Below are positions 8,616-17,166 of a stretch of DNA of 37,170 nucleotides, piece by piece (position 1 is the stretch's first letter; every line of letters begins with the position of its first letter). The position numbers and the translations under genes are program-made. The DNA is from Pirellulaceae bacterium. Lineage in GTDB: Bacteria > Planctomycetota > Planctomycetia > Pirellulales > Pirellulaceae. Location of the stretch: assembly GCA_023382975.1 (NCBI GenBank), contig JAHDXO010000086.1, forward strand, positions 1-37,170, in the 5' to 3' direction. Below the pieces are notes generated by a model that had not been told where the DNA came from, ran no database searches, and saw nothing but the letters and a program-made list of their open reading frames with translations.

Positions 8616-10277
8616 ATGAACCCACCGGTGAATGTCGGTCTGCGGCTGTCGCAGACCGCACGGCTCGACCCTCGGGGAATCGCCGTCGTGGAATCAGGCC
8701 GACGGGATTCGAAGGGGCGCAGGCAGTACCGCCAGTGTACCTTTCAGCAGTTGCACGACGATAGCAATCTGCTGGCCGACGGACTGCATGACATGGGAGT
8801 CAGGCCGGGCATGAGGTTGGTGTTGATGGTTCGGCCCGGCATCGATTTCATCTCGTTGGTTTTCGCCTTGTTCAAAGCCGGGGTGGTCTCGGTGCTGATC
8901 GATCCCGGCATGGGACGTGCGGCGTTGCTCCGGTGCTTGGAGGAAGTCGAACCGGACGGTTTTGTGGCGATTCCCCTGGCCCATGCGATCCGCAGTCTGT
9001 TTCGGAACCGCTTTCCGAAGTCGCGGTTCCACGTCACCGCGGGCAGCCGATGGTTTTGGGGCGGAGTCACGCTGGCCGATCTTCGACGGCGCCGACTGAG
9101 CGACGGGTTTCAGCCGATCGCGACGGCAGCCGACGACCCGGCCGCGATCATCTTCACCACGGGCAGCACGGGACCGCCCAAGGGCGTGTTGTATCGGCAC
9201 GGCAACTTCGATTGCCAAGTCGACGAACTGCGCGAATTCTACGACATTCGTCCGGGCGAGATCGATCTGGCCGGGTTCCCGCTGTTCGGCTTGTTCAATT
9301 GCGCGATGGGCGTCACTACCGTTGTCCCGTACATGGATCCGACCCGCCCCGCCTCGGTCGATCCACGGAACATCGTCGAGCCGATCCGCGACTGGGAGGT
9401 CACTCAATCATTCGGCTCGCCCGCGCTGTGGAACGTGGTTGGCCGCTACTGCGAAGAGCACTCGATCCGTCTGCCGACGCTGCGGAGAGTTCTTTCGGCT
9501 GGTGCGCCCGTACCGCCGCACGTGCTGCGGCGGATGAAAAACGTGATTCATCCCGAGGGCGATATCCACACGCCCTACGGCGCCACCGAGTCGCTGCCGG
9601 TAGCCTCGATCTCGGCCAGCGAAGTTTTGGCCGAGACCGCGACGCGCAGTCGCGACGGAGCCGGCACCTGTGTCGGGCGTCATTTCCCTCGCATCCAATG
9701 GAAGGTCATCCAAGTCGACGACGGGCCGATCGCCTCGATCGATCAGGCCCGCGAGTTGCCTCGCGGCGAGATCGGCGAGATCATTGTGCGCGGCCCCGTC
9801 GTCACTTCCGAGTACGTCACGCGCGTCGAAGCCAACGCCTTGCACAAGATCGCCGACGGCCAGTCCGCTTGGCACCGGATTGGCGACTTGGGCTACCTGG
9901 ACGACGACGATCGGTTCTGGTTCTGCGGACGCAAGGCGCATCGGGTGCTGACCGCCGAAGGGACGATGTACACCGTTCCCTGCGAGGCCATCTTGAACGC
10001 TCACGAAGCCGTCTACCGCACCGCGCTGGTCGGCGTCGGCCCCGCTGGTCAACAGCGTCCCGTGTTCGTCGTCGAACCTTGGCCGAAGCGGTTCCCGAAG
10101 ACAGCCGCCGAACGCGAGCAACTGATCGAGGAACTCCGCCAACTAGCCCGCAATCACCCCCTGACCCGCACCGTCGACACCATCCTGCTGCATCGCAGCC
10201 TGCCCGTCGACATCCGGCACAACGCCAAGATCTCCCGCGAGAAACTGGCCGTCTGGGCCAGCGGAATCCTGAAATAG
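8616..10277 (+). CDS. OleC-like fatty-acid AMP-forming ligase
   Basis: 553 residues of the ANL (acyl-AMP-forming) superfamily. The phosphate loop is FTTGSTGPPKG (180-190), the aromatic/ATP motif YGATES is at 321-326, GDLG at 423-426 with Asp424 binding the ribose, GRK at 438-440, and the C-terminal catalytic Lys538 in NAKISREKL. The sequence resembles the 'fatty acid CoA ligase family' that includes OleC, the beta-lactone synthetase of long-chain olefin synthesis (family knowledge). No OleA, OleB or OleD is present here, so the product is not certain. It could activate a hydroxy or fatty acid for another pathway. The ATG is 2 bases after the previous stop, with CAGGAG in front, so it is translationally linked to the NPCBM gene. 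No membrane segment is seen. Confidence 0.88.
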   Translation: MNPPVNVGLRLSQTARLDPRGIAVVESGRRDSKGRRQYRQCTFQQLHDDSNLLADGLHDMGVRPGMRLVLMVRPGIDFISLVFALFKAGVVSVLIDPGMGRAALLRCLEEVEPDGFVAIPLAHAIRSLFRNRFPKSRFHVTAGSRWFWGGVTLADLRRRRLSDGFQPIATAADDPAAIIFTTGSTGPPKGVLYRHGNFDCQVDELREFYDIRPGEIDLAGFPLFGLFNCAMGVTTVVPYMDPTRPASVDPRNIVEPIRDWEVTQSFGSPALWNVVGRYCEEHSIRLPTLRRVLSAGAPVPPHVLRRMKNVIHPEGDIHTPYGATESLPVASISASEVLAETATRSRDGAGTCVGRHFPRIQWKVIQVDDGPIASIDQARELPRGEIGEIIVRGPVVTSEYVTRVEANALHKIADGQSAWHRIGDLGYLDDDDRFWFCGRKAHRVLTAEGTMYTVPCEAILNAHEAVYRTALVGVGPAGQQRPVFVVEPWPKRFPKTAAEREQLIEELRQLARNHPLTRTVDTILLHRSLPVDIRHNAKISREKLAVWASGILK

Positions 10278-10432
10278 CGGCACTGTCGCCAGCGTTGAGT
10301 TGCCGATGTCCGGACGAACGTGAGAGGCTCCATTCTTACCGCGGACGGGATACTAAAGGAGCGGCGGTTGTGGTTTAATCTTGGGGTGTGTGCCACAAAT
10401 CGGATTCTTCTGGAAAGAACGGTGATCGGACC

Positions 10433-11290
10433 ATGAGACTTGCCAAATACCGAATGCCGACCGGCGAGATCGCGGTGGGCCAATTGGACGACGAGCGGCT
10501 TTCGCCGTTGGATTTTTCACGAGGCCAATACCGGTGCTTGTCCGATATTCTCGATGCCGACGACCCCTTGGAAGTCGCGGACTTCCTGGTTTCGCGGCAC
10601 AAGTCGGTTTCGCTGGAAGCCGCGACGCTGATGGCGCCGATCGACAATCAGGAAGTGTGGGCGGCCGGCGTCACCTATCGCCGCAGTTGCACGGCGCGGA
10701 TGGAAGAGTCCGAGTCGGCGGCTTCCTGCTACGATCGGGTTTACGCGTCGCCGCGGCCGGAGTTGTTTTTCAAGGCGACGCCGCACCGCGTCCGCGGGCC
10801 AGGCGAGGCGTTGCGGATTCGGTCGGATTCCAAGTGGAATGTACCCGAGCCGGAGATCACGCTGGTGCTGACCTCCGACCTGCGTCTGGCCGGATTCACA
10901 GTCGGCAACGACATGAGTTCGCGGGATATCGAGGGCGAGAATCCGCTGTATCTGCCGCAGGCCAAGGTGTACGACGGCTGTTGCGGACTTGGTCCGTGCG
11001 TGACGTTAGCCAGCGTCATGCCGCCGTTGCAAGCGGTCGAGATCCGGCTGGTCATCCGCCGCAAGGGAGATATCGTTTTCGAAGGCACGACGAAGGTCAG
11101 CGAGATGGCTCGCACGTTCGAGGAACTAATCGGCTGGCTCGGACGCGAGAATTCCTTCCCCCACGGTGCGTTCCTGCTGACCGGGACCGGCGTTATTCCC
11201 GAGGCCAATTTCACGCTGCATTCCGGCGACATGGTCGCGATCAGCATCGACGGGATCGGCACGCTGATCAATCCGGTGGAGCAGGGCTAG
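10433..11290 (+). CDS. FAH-family 2-keto-3-deoxypentonate dehydratase-like (AraD1-type)
   Basis: 285 residues of the fumarylacetoacetate hydrolase superfamily. The metal-binding set is visible as Glu139 and Glu141 in VPEPEITLVL and Asp160 in GNDMSSRDIEG. The block NPLYLPQAKVYDGCCGLGP and GTGVIP (251-256) are characteristic of the AraD1/XylX-type group, which dehydrates 2-keto-3-deoxy-L-arabonate or -D-xylonate to alpha-ketoglutarate semialdehyde. The next gene encodes a dehydrogenase of the type that uses that semialdehyde, which supports the assignment. Pentose identity (arabinose, xylose or other) cannot be told. It is probably cytoplasmic, with no signal peptide. A 155-base gap before it separates it from the ligase operon. 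Confidence 0.85.
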   Translation: MRLAKYRMPTGEIAVGQLDDERLSPLDFSRGQYRCLSDILDADDPLEVADFLVSRHKSVSLEAATLMAPIDNQEVWAAGVTYRRSCTARMEESESAASCYDRVYASPRPELFFKATPHRVRGPGEALRIRSDSKWNVPEPEITLVLTSDLRLAGFTVGNDMSSRDIEGENPLYLPQAKVYDGCCGLGPCVTLASVMPPLQAVEIRLVIRRKGDIVFEGTTKVSEMARTFEELIGWLGRENSFPHGAFLLTGTGVIPEANFTLHSGDMVAISIDGIGTLINPVEQG

Positions 11291-11316
11291 ATGCCGCAGG
11301 CTGGCAGCCTGGGCTA
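11291..11316 (+). repeat. Hairpin-forming intergenic repeat
   Basis: CAGGCT (11297-11302), loop GGC, AGCCTG (11306-11311) is a perfect 6-bp stem, directly after the dehydratase stop and inside the operon gap. Its context (GCCGCAGG...CTGGGCTACG) is that of a common planctomycete intergenic element (recalled, not searched). It could act as a mild attenuator or mRNA stabiliser between the two genes. Confidence 0.55.
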
Positions 11317-11366
11317 CGACGAGAAAGAACAACATCGAACTGCATTCGAACACAACGAGGGCGAAG

Positions 11367-12962
11367 ATGACCGTACAACCGATCTTGATCGATGGGCAGT
11401 GGCGCGAAGCCGACGCGATCGACACCTTCCGCGCCGAGGATCCTGCAACTTGCCAGCCTCTGCCGGACGAGTACCCGGTCAGCAGTTGGGCGGACTGCGA
11501 CGCGGCACTGACCGCCGCGGCCGACGCGTTTCGCGAGATGCGTCGCTTGCCGGGCGAGCGATTGGCCGCGTTTCTGGAACAGTTCGCTGCGGAGATTGAA
11601 CTCCGGCGCGACCTGCTGGTCCGCGTGGCGAATCTCGAAACGGGGCTCCCGGCGTCGCCACGGTTGGGCGACGTGGAGTTGCCGCGTACGACCGGCCAAT
11701 TGCGGCAAGCCGCCGCGGCGGCGCGAGAAGGTTCCTGGTCCCAACCGACGATCGATACGGGGGCGGGCATCCGTGCTTGTTTCGAGCCGTTGGGGCCGGT
11801 CTGCGTGTTCGGGCCGAACAACTTCCCGTTCGCCTTCGGCAGCATCTCGGGCGGCGATTTTGCGGCAGCCATCGCGGCGGGAAATCCCGTGATCGCCAAG
11901 GCGAATCCGTCCCATCCGGGCACGACGCGGATTTTCGCCGAGGCTGCCGACCAAGCTCGGCAGGCCAGCGGGCTGCCGACCGGCGCGATCGGATTGCTGT
12001 ACCGCACGAGCCACGCGGACGGCGAGCGTTTGATCTCCGATCCGCGAGTCGGCGCGACCGGCTATACGGGCAGCCGCACCGCGGGCCTGAAACTGAAGGC
12101 CGCCGCCGACGCGGCCGGCAAGCCGATCTACCTGGAACTGTCCAGCGTGAATCCCGTGGTCATCCTGCCGGGCGCGATCCGGGAGCGTGGCGAGGCGCTG
12201 GCCGCCGAGTTCACGACCAGTTGCCTGATGGGCAGTGGGCAATTCTGCACGAATCCCGGCTTGGTGGCGTTGCTGGCGGGCGATGCGACCGAACAGTTCA
12301 TCGGACTGTTGACGGGGAGATTCGGCTCCGCTCCGATTGGAACACTGCTGTCCAAGGGCGTCCAGAGCGGCTTGAACGCCAGCGTCGGGGAACTGTCGCG
12401 AGCCGGCGCCGAAGTGCTGGTGGGCGGCACGGCTGGCGGCGGACGCGGATACAGTTTCGCGAACACGTTGCTGCGAGTGACCGGACAGCAGTTCCTGGCT
12501 GCCTCGGAAGCGTTGCAGACCGAGGCGTTCGGAAACGTTTCGTTGCTAGTGGTGGCAGCGGATCTCGACCAGTTGTGCGGTGTCTTGGACCGGATGGAAG
12601 GCAATTTGACCGGCTGCATCTACTCGGACACCGCGGGATCGGACGACGACTGCTACGATCGTGTTGCCGCGGCGCTGCGGCCGAGAGTTGGACGGTTGCT
12701 GAACGACAAGATGCCGACCGGCGTGGCGGTCAGTCCGGCCATGAATCACGGCGGCCCGTACCCGGCCACCGGTCATCCGGGCTTTACCGCGGTTGGAATT
12801 CCGGCCTCGCTGCGGCGTTTTGCGATGTTGGCCAGCTACGACAATGTTCGCCCCCACCGGTTGCCCGCGTGCCTGCAGGACAAGAATCCCAACGGCACGA
12901 TGTGGCGCAGCATCGACGGCCGCTGGACCCAAGAAGACGTTGTTTCGTCGCCGAAGTCGTGA
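11367..12962 (+). CDS. Alpha-ketoglutarate semialdehyde dehydrogenase
   Basis: 531-residue NAD(P)-dependent aldehyde dehydrogenase. The catalytic Cys294 lies in GSGQFCTNPG and Glu257 in YLELSSVNP. The oxyanion Asn region is FGPNNFPFAFG (148-158), and Lys178 in AKANPSHPG binds the cofactor. The ELSS...NP and GQFCTNPGL forms are typical of the class III KGSADH group, which oxidises 2,5-dioxopentanoate to alpha-ketoglutarate in non-phosphorylative pentose or hexarate breakdown (family knowledge). With the upstream dehydratase it makes the final two steps of a Weimberg-like route feeding the TCA cycle. GAGGGCGAAG precedes the ATG. The upstream pentose dehydrogenase, lactonase and pentonate dehydratase are not in this window. 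Confidence 0.9.
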   Translation: MTVQPILIDGQWREADAIDTFRAEDPATCQPLPDEYPVSSWADCDAALTAAADAFREMRRLPGERLAAFLEQFAAEIELRRDLLVRVANLETGLPASPRLGDVELPRTTGQLRQAAAAAREGSWSQPTIDTGAGIRACFEPLGPVCVFGPNNFPFAFGSISGGDFAAAIAAGNPVIAKANPSHPGTTRIFAEAADQARQASGLPTGAIGLLYRTSHADGERLISDPRVGATGYTGSRTAGLKLKAAADAAGKPIYLELSSVNPVVILPGAIRERGEALAAEFTTSCLMGSGQFCTNPGLVALLAGDATEQFIGLLTGRFGSAPIGTLLSKGVQSGLNASVGELSRAGAEVLVGGTAGGGRGYSFANTLLRVTGQQFLAASEALQTEAFGNVSLLVVAADLDQLCGVLDRMEGNLTGCIYSDTAGSDDDCYDRVAAALRPRVGRLLNDKMPTGVAVSPAMNHGGPYPATGHPGFTAVGIPASLRRFAMLASYDNVRPHRLPACLQDKNPNGTMWRSIDGRWTQEDVVSSPKS

Positions 12963-12974
12963 AGGTCCGGATAC

Positions 12975-15602
12975 ATGACCATCTACCGCTCGAAATTCTG
13001 CTCGTCGCGTTCGCCCGTACTCCCGTGGACCGCGTGGCTGCTTTGCGTCTGGCTGAACGCAACGATTGGCCAGTTGCTTTCGATCAGCGCCGCCGAGCCG
13101 TTGGCCGTGGTCCGGGCGCCGAGCGAGCTGACACTGCTCGGCCCCGACTACCCTCGCGTGTTTTTCTTCCGCGCGGCCGAGGGCGCCGCGCGGCGTCCGC
13201 AGGGTACGTTCGACGCCTGGGAGACGGAGTTCAGCCGCCTGATGGGGATCATGGGCAAGTGCTTGGATGAGGAGGTGCTCGACACCGAGGCTCGCAACCC
13301 GGACTTCTTCGCGCGGTTCAAACAGCGCAATCCGCGTCAGGCCGTCCTGCTCCACTTCAACGGCAATGCCCGCGATCCTCGCTACCACGCCGAACACTAC
13401 CATCCAGGGCACTGGGTGTACCGTCGCGCGATTCGCATCCTGAGCGACGTACCGGCTGAGGAGGGTCTGACGACCATCCGCGTCGAAGACGCGCGGGACT
13501 TCCGGACGGCGACCGGCCGCTACCGCACATCGAACGATGATCTCGCGCTGTTCGGAATCGCCGCGGACGGCAAGCACGATTGGAAGCACTGCGAACAGGT
13601 GCAATTGGAGTCGGTCGACGCCGCGGCCAATACCATCGTGGTTCGACGCGGTTGCTACGGCACCAAGCCGTTGGCATTCCCGACGGGCCGCTCGCGCGCC
13701 GCCGCTCACGCCGCCGAAGGTCCGTGGGGGAAGCACAATCATCTGATGTGGTACTACAACCACGCGACGCACTGTCCTCGGGATGCCCAGGGACGCACGT
13801 GCGACGACTTGCTGGTCGACGACTTGGCGGCCTGGTTTGGGCCGGGCGGCAAGCTGGCGGCGTTCGATGGACTCGAGTTCGACGTCTTGTTCCATCAAAC
13901 CCACGGCGACACCGACGGAGATGGCGAAGTGGATGACGGCGTCGTCGGCGGCGTGAACCAGTACGGGATTGGGGTGATCGAGTTCGCCCGGAAGTTGCGC
14001 GACAAGATGGGCGACGACTTCCTGATCCTGGCGGACGGAGCCCTGGGGCCGGGCGGCGTTCGCTCACAACGTGCCTGGGGACTGCTGAACGGCATCGAGA
14101 GCGAAGGTTGGCCGAATCTGAACGACTGGGACTTCGACGACTGGTCGGGAGGCCTGAACCGCCATCGTTTCTGGCAGGCGAACGCGCACCCCCCGGCTTT
14201 CTCGTACATCAACCACAAATGGATTCAACCCGTCCCCGAAAATCCCGGCGAGACGACGACGCCCGACGTTCCGTTCTCGCGGCACCGGTTGGCCTTTGCC
14301 GCGGCGCAATTTGCCGACGCCATGCTCTGCTATTCGTTTCCGCCGCCGCGCGACACGGATGGCCCCCGCGGGCAGTTGGGCATCTGGGACGAATTTCGCG
14401 CCGGCGCTGAAAACCGGCTGGGTTGGCTCGGACGCCCCGAAGGTCCCGCCATCCATCTGGCCGCCAAAACACCAAACCTGCTCGCCGGGCATGAGCTTGC
14501 GGCAAAGTTGCGAGGTGACGTAACGATCGAAGGTGGCTCCGGCCCGCTGAGGATCACCGCCGAGCAGTCCGCCGCAAGCGATCTCGAGTTTTCCATTCCG
14601 GACATCGCGACGGCGGGCAGCGACTTGGTCGTGATGGTGCGCATGAGCGGCGAACCTCGAGCCGGCTATCCGGCGACGATGGCAAGATTCGTGCGGGTCG
14701 AACTGTCCGGCGGCAGCGTGACGTTGATGAGCCCGATGCCGAACCATACGGGCATGGGCCTGCGTGGTCGGCCGGAAACGCCGATCAACAGCGAGACGGG
14801 GGCTCGCGTGACCTATCGGCCGCGGCAGACGATCGGTGATGTTACGTTGGATGCCTATTCGATCCATCCGCCGTACCAAGGCGCGAAGGGATACGTCTAC
14901 TGGTGCAAAGACGTCGATGTACCCGAGCAAGCCGAATTGCGGTTCAGTTTGGGGATGGGCGAGAAAAGCCCCGAACGCTCTGACGGCGTCTGGTTTGAAG
15001 TGTGGGCTGCCGAGATCGCCGACGGAGAGGTGGCCGAGTTCGAGAGATTGTTTGCCCAGGACACCAAGGCGCACGAGTGGACTGCCTGCCGCGTGCCTCT
15101 CGACAAGTATGCCGGGCGCTCGGTGCGGCTGAAGTTCGTGGCCGACTGCGGCCCTCGCGACCACGCCGTCACGGATCAGGGGCTGTGGGGCAATGTCCGC
15201 ATCGGCACCGTCGGGCAAGACGAATCGACCGACACGCCGCTCGTTTCCTCCATGACTTGGCTGAACAAGCAACCGTTCGATTCCGCCTTCTACTTTCGAG
15301 ACGTTCGCTCGCCGACCATTCGTCTGAACGTGCGTGTGGAAGGACCGGAGCCGGTCACGTTGGAGAGACTCGAGGTTCACCCTCACCCCGACGCCATGTG
15401 CCGAGTCTTCGAACATGGATTGGTGTTGGCCAACCCGGGTCTCGCGCCGTACACGTTCGATCTCTCGGCGATTTCGCCCGGACGGCAATACCGGCGTCTG
15501 CAAGCCACGGCCCGTCAAGACACCGCCGTCAACAATGGGGCGCCCGTTCAAGGCAGCGTGCAGGTGGGCGAGCGGGACGCGCTGTTCCTGTTGCGCCAGT
15601 AG
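12975..15602 (+). CDS. Large secreted glycosidase-like protein
   Basis: 875 residues. An N-terminal signal or anchor (PWTAWLLCVWLNATIGQLLS) implies export. Residues ~50-480 read as a TIM-barrel-like domain resembling hypothetical glycoside-hydrolase families: FDGLEFDVLFHQ, then LILADGALGPGG and GIESEGWPNLNDWDFDDW, with several acidic residues at strand ends. At 312-321 DTDGDGEVDD is a calcium-loop (EF-hand/dockerin-like) motif. The C-terminal ~400 residues are beta-rich, likely sugar-binding modules. I cannot name an exact GH family or identify the catalytic pair. Twelve bases separate it from the dehydrogenase gene, so it is probably co-transcribed. This fits a role in releasing the sugar that the two upstream enzymes finish oxidising (inference). 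Confidence 0.7.
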   Translation: MTIYRSKFCSSRSPVLPWTAWLLCVWLNATIGQLLSISAAEPLAVVRAPSELTLLGPDYPRVFFFRAAEGAARRPQGTFDAWETEFSRLMGIMGKCLDEEVLDTEARNPDFFARFKQRNPRQAVLLHFNGNARDPRYHAEHYHPGHWVYRRAIRILSDVPAEEGLTTIRVEDARDFRTATGRYRTSNDDLALFGIAADGKHDWKHCEQVQLESVDAAANTIVVRRGCYGTKPLAFPTGRSRAAAHAAEGPWGKHNHLMWYYNHATHCPRDAQGRTCDDLLVDDLAAWFGPGGKLAAFDGLEFDVLFHQTHGDTDGDGEVDDGVVGGVNQYGIGVIEFARKLRDKMGDDFLILADGALGPGGVRSQRAWGLLNGIESEGWPNLNDWDFDDWSGGLNRHRFWQANAHPPAFSYINHKWIQPVPENPGETTTPDVPFSRHRLAFAAAQFADAMLCYSFPPPRDTDGPRGQLGIWDEFRAGAENRLGWLGRPEGPAIHLAAKTPNLLAGHELAAKLRGDVTIEGGSGPLRITAEQSAASDLEFSIPDIATAGSDLVVMVRMSGEPRAGYPATMARFVRVELSGGSVTLMSPMPNHTGMGLRGRPETPINSETGARVTYRPRQTIGDVTLDAYSIHPPYQGAKGYVYWCKDVDVPEQAELRFSLGMGEKSPERSDGVWFEVWAAEIADGEVAEFERLFAQDTKAHEWTACRVPLDKYAGRSVRLKFVADCGPRDHAVTDQGLWGNVRIGTVGQDESTDTPLVSSMTWLNKQPFDSAFYFRDVRSPTIRLNVRVEGPEPVTLERLEVHPHPDAMCRVFEHGLVLANPGLAPYTFDLSAISPGRQYRRLQATARQDTAVNNGAPVQGSVQVGERDALFLLRQ

Positions 15603-15642
15603 GAACCGTTCGAGCCCGAAGAGGAAGATCGCGACTTTGCCG

Positions 15643-16287
15643 ATGGAACACTTCATTTTCGTTCGTCACGGCGAATCCGTGTTGAATGTTATCAACCGGC
15701 AGGAGCGCACGTTCTGCGGCCAGATGGAGACGCCGCTTACCGAACGCGGTCGTGCTCAAGCGGTGACCGCCGGTCGCCTGCTGGCGGCGTGGAACGGCGC
15801 GTCGATCACGACCGCGGTCAGTTCGACACTCGAGCGCGCTCGCGAGACACTTGACCTGATTCTGCCTGAACTCCCACACGCGGTTCGCCGTTTGCCTAAC
15901 GACACCGGCCTGAACGAACGGTCGCTCGGCATGTTCGATGCGAGACGAGCGAGCGACGTGTTCGCCGAGCATCCGCAATACCGCGATGACCCGGCGCTAA
16001 ACCAGTTTGACAATCACTTTTTCCAGAAGGCCCCGGGCGGCGAGAATCTCCGGGAAGTGACCGAGCGAGCTTGGCCGGTCATCGAGCGACTGGATCGTAC
16101 CTGTCGAGGCGATGTCCTGGTCGTGTCTCACTACACAACGATCCGCTGCATCCTGGGCCGCGCGCTGGGTTTGTCGGAGCGGACGGTGCAGCGGATGCGA
16201 GTACCCAACGCGGTGCCGATCTTCGTGGAGCGAGGCGGCGGATTTCGGTTGATCGAGGGCGTCGATCTGCCGGACGAATTGGATTGA
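15643..16287 (+). CDS. Histidine phosphatase family protein
   Basis: 214 residues. The start gives MEHFIFVRHGES, whose RHGES (8-12, phospho-accepting His9) is the hallmark of the phosphoglycerate-mutase/acid-phosphatase superfamily. The second histidine is in VVSHYTTIRC, and ERARETLDLI plus LNERSLGMFD carry the usual phosphate-binding Arg and acid residue. It is a probable cytoplasmic phosphatase of unknown substrate. The gene follows the glycosidase-like protein by 40 bases, with GAGGAAG rather far upstream (~15 bases). The frame is open further 5', but the start at 15643 is supported by the family N-terminus. Confidence 0.85.
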   Translation: MEHFIFVRHGESVLNVINRQERTFCGQMETPLTERGRAQAVTAGRLLAAWNGASITTAVSSTLERARETLDLILPELPHAVRRLPNDTGLNERSLGMFDARRASDVFAEHPQYRDDPALNQFDNHFFQKAPGGENLREVTERAWPVIERLDRTCRGDVLVVSHYTTIRCILGRALGLSERTVQRMRVPNAVPIFVERGGGFRLIEGVDLPDELD

Positions 16288-16325
16288 ACGTCCGCCGGGC
16301 TCGTCGCCAGTGTGAGGCAGCCATC

Positions 16326-16934
16326 TCAACCGGTTCTCTTGCGCAACAGGTAGGAAGCCAATCCCATCAGGCCCAGGATGTACCCGATCCCGCCCAGCAG
16401 GTCCTGCATCCGCAACTGCGTTTTCCATTTGTCTAGATCCTGGCGCAGGGCCGTGACCTGTTGGGCCAATGCTTGAATGTCGGCGTTGGCGACTGACCGC
16501 TCAGGGCCTTGCGGGCGGGATTCGTCGGAACCCGCCGTTCCCGAAGCGGGCGAGGCGACGGCAGCGAACGGAGGCAGATCCTGCGGCAGTTCGGCCGCTG
16601 GAACGGTGGTTTCGATGCGATGTCCAAATCCCGCGTCCGCCACCAGTCTGTGGTCGCCCAGGAACTGAGGCTCGTACGAGAATTTGCCGTCCTGGTCCGT
16701 CGTCGCCTCCGCCAATTTCGTGCCGTCGGGCCCAAGAACGGTCATCTTGATGTCCCGCGCCGCATCGCCACCCTGGTAGTAGACCTCGCCCTCGATCATC
16801 TTCCCGCGAACCGCGGCGAACACAAACAGCTTGTGAGCCCAAGCCGGGGTCGCCTGGACTAGAGCACCGGACAATACCAGAAAGAAAATCGCCCGCCGCA
16901 GCCATTTGGTCGGTGTCATGTCCCGCTTCCGCAT
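16326..16934 (-). CDS. NikL/CbiL-like metal-uptake accessory protein
   Basis: 202 residues. The start at 16934 is chosen for the strong GGGGGAAGAG just upstream. A signal peptide (RRAIFFLVLSGALVQATPAWA) ends at AHKLFVFAAVRGKMIEGEVYY, the opening of NikL/CbiL proteins. A small Ig-like domain follows (DGTKLAEATTDQDGKFSYEP), then a helix and a C-terminal membrane helix with DLLGGIGYILGLMGLASYLL, again typical of NikL (family knowledge). NikL works with ECF-type nickel/cobalt importers. No NikM/CbiM, N, O or Q gene is nearby, so this copy is an orphan here. The alternative name is carboxypeptidase-regulatory-like domain protein. It converges with the phosphatase gene, 38 bases apart. Confidence 0.82.
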   Translation of the reverse strand: MRKRDMTPTKWLRRAIFFLVLSGALVQATPAWAHKLFVFAAVRGKMIEGEVYYQGGDAARDIKMTVLGPDGTKLAEATTDQDGKFSYEPQFLGDHRLVADAGFGHRIETTVPAAELPQDLPPFAAVASPASGTAGSDESRPQGPERSVANADIQALAQQVTALRQDLDKWKTQLRMQDLLGGIGYILGLMGLASYLLRKRTG

Positions 16935-17016
16935 TGTACTCTTCCCCCTTGGAACGGAGTTCCTTCCGCTTCGTTTGCGCTCGCCTTCGGCATACGAATC
17001 GCTGCTTCGTAACACC

Positions 17017-17034
17017 CCGAGTTAGAATACTCGG
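17017..17034. promoter_or_regulatory. 18-bp perfect palindrome, possible operator/-10 overlap
   Basis: CCGAGT, loop TAGAAT, ACTCGG forms a perfect 6-bp inverted repeat in the divergent spacer between the NikL-like gene and the antiporter. On the minus strand TATTCT lies inside it and TTGCAC (17047-17052 read in reverse) is 17 bases upstream. It could therefore be a promoter with an overlapping operator for the NikL-like gene. The -35 match is weak. Confidence 0.35.
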
Positions 17035-17166
17035 ATGGCCGCGAGGGTGCAACGGACGACGGGCGAAGTGTCGAGAGAGGCGTATCGGCGCGACGGCATT
17101 CTGTTTTCAGGTTGCGGGGGTTAGACTGGTGGACTTGGCAACGCAAAATCGTTTGGGCTTCAAACC

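Noticed and set aside
12546..13904. 452-residue minus-strand frame across the dehydrogenase and glycosidase-like genes
   Set aside because: Antisense to two convincing genes and with low-complexity Arg/Gly composition.
14064..15656. 530-residue minus-strand frame in the glycosidase-like gene
   Set aside because: Shadow of the sense gene; composition is His/Arg-rich with no domain and no Shine-Dalgarno.
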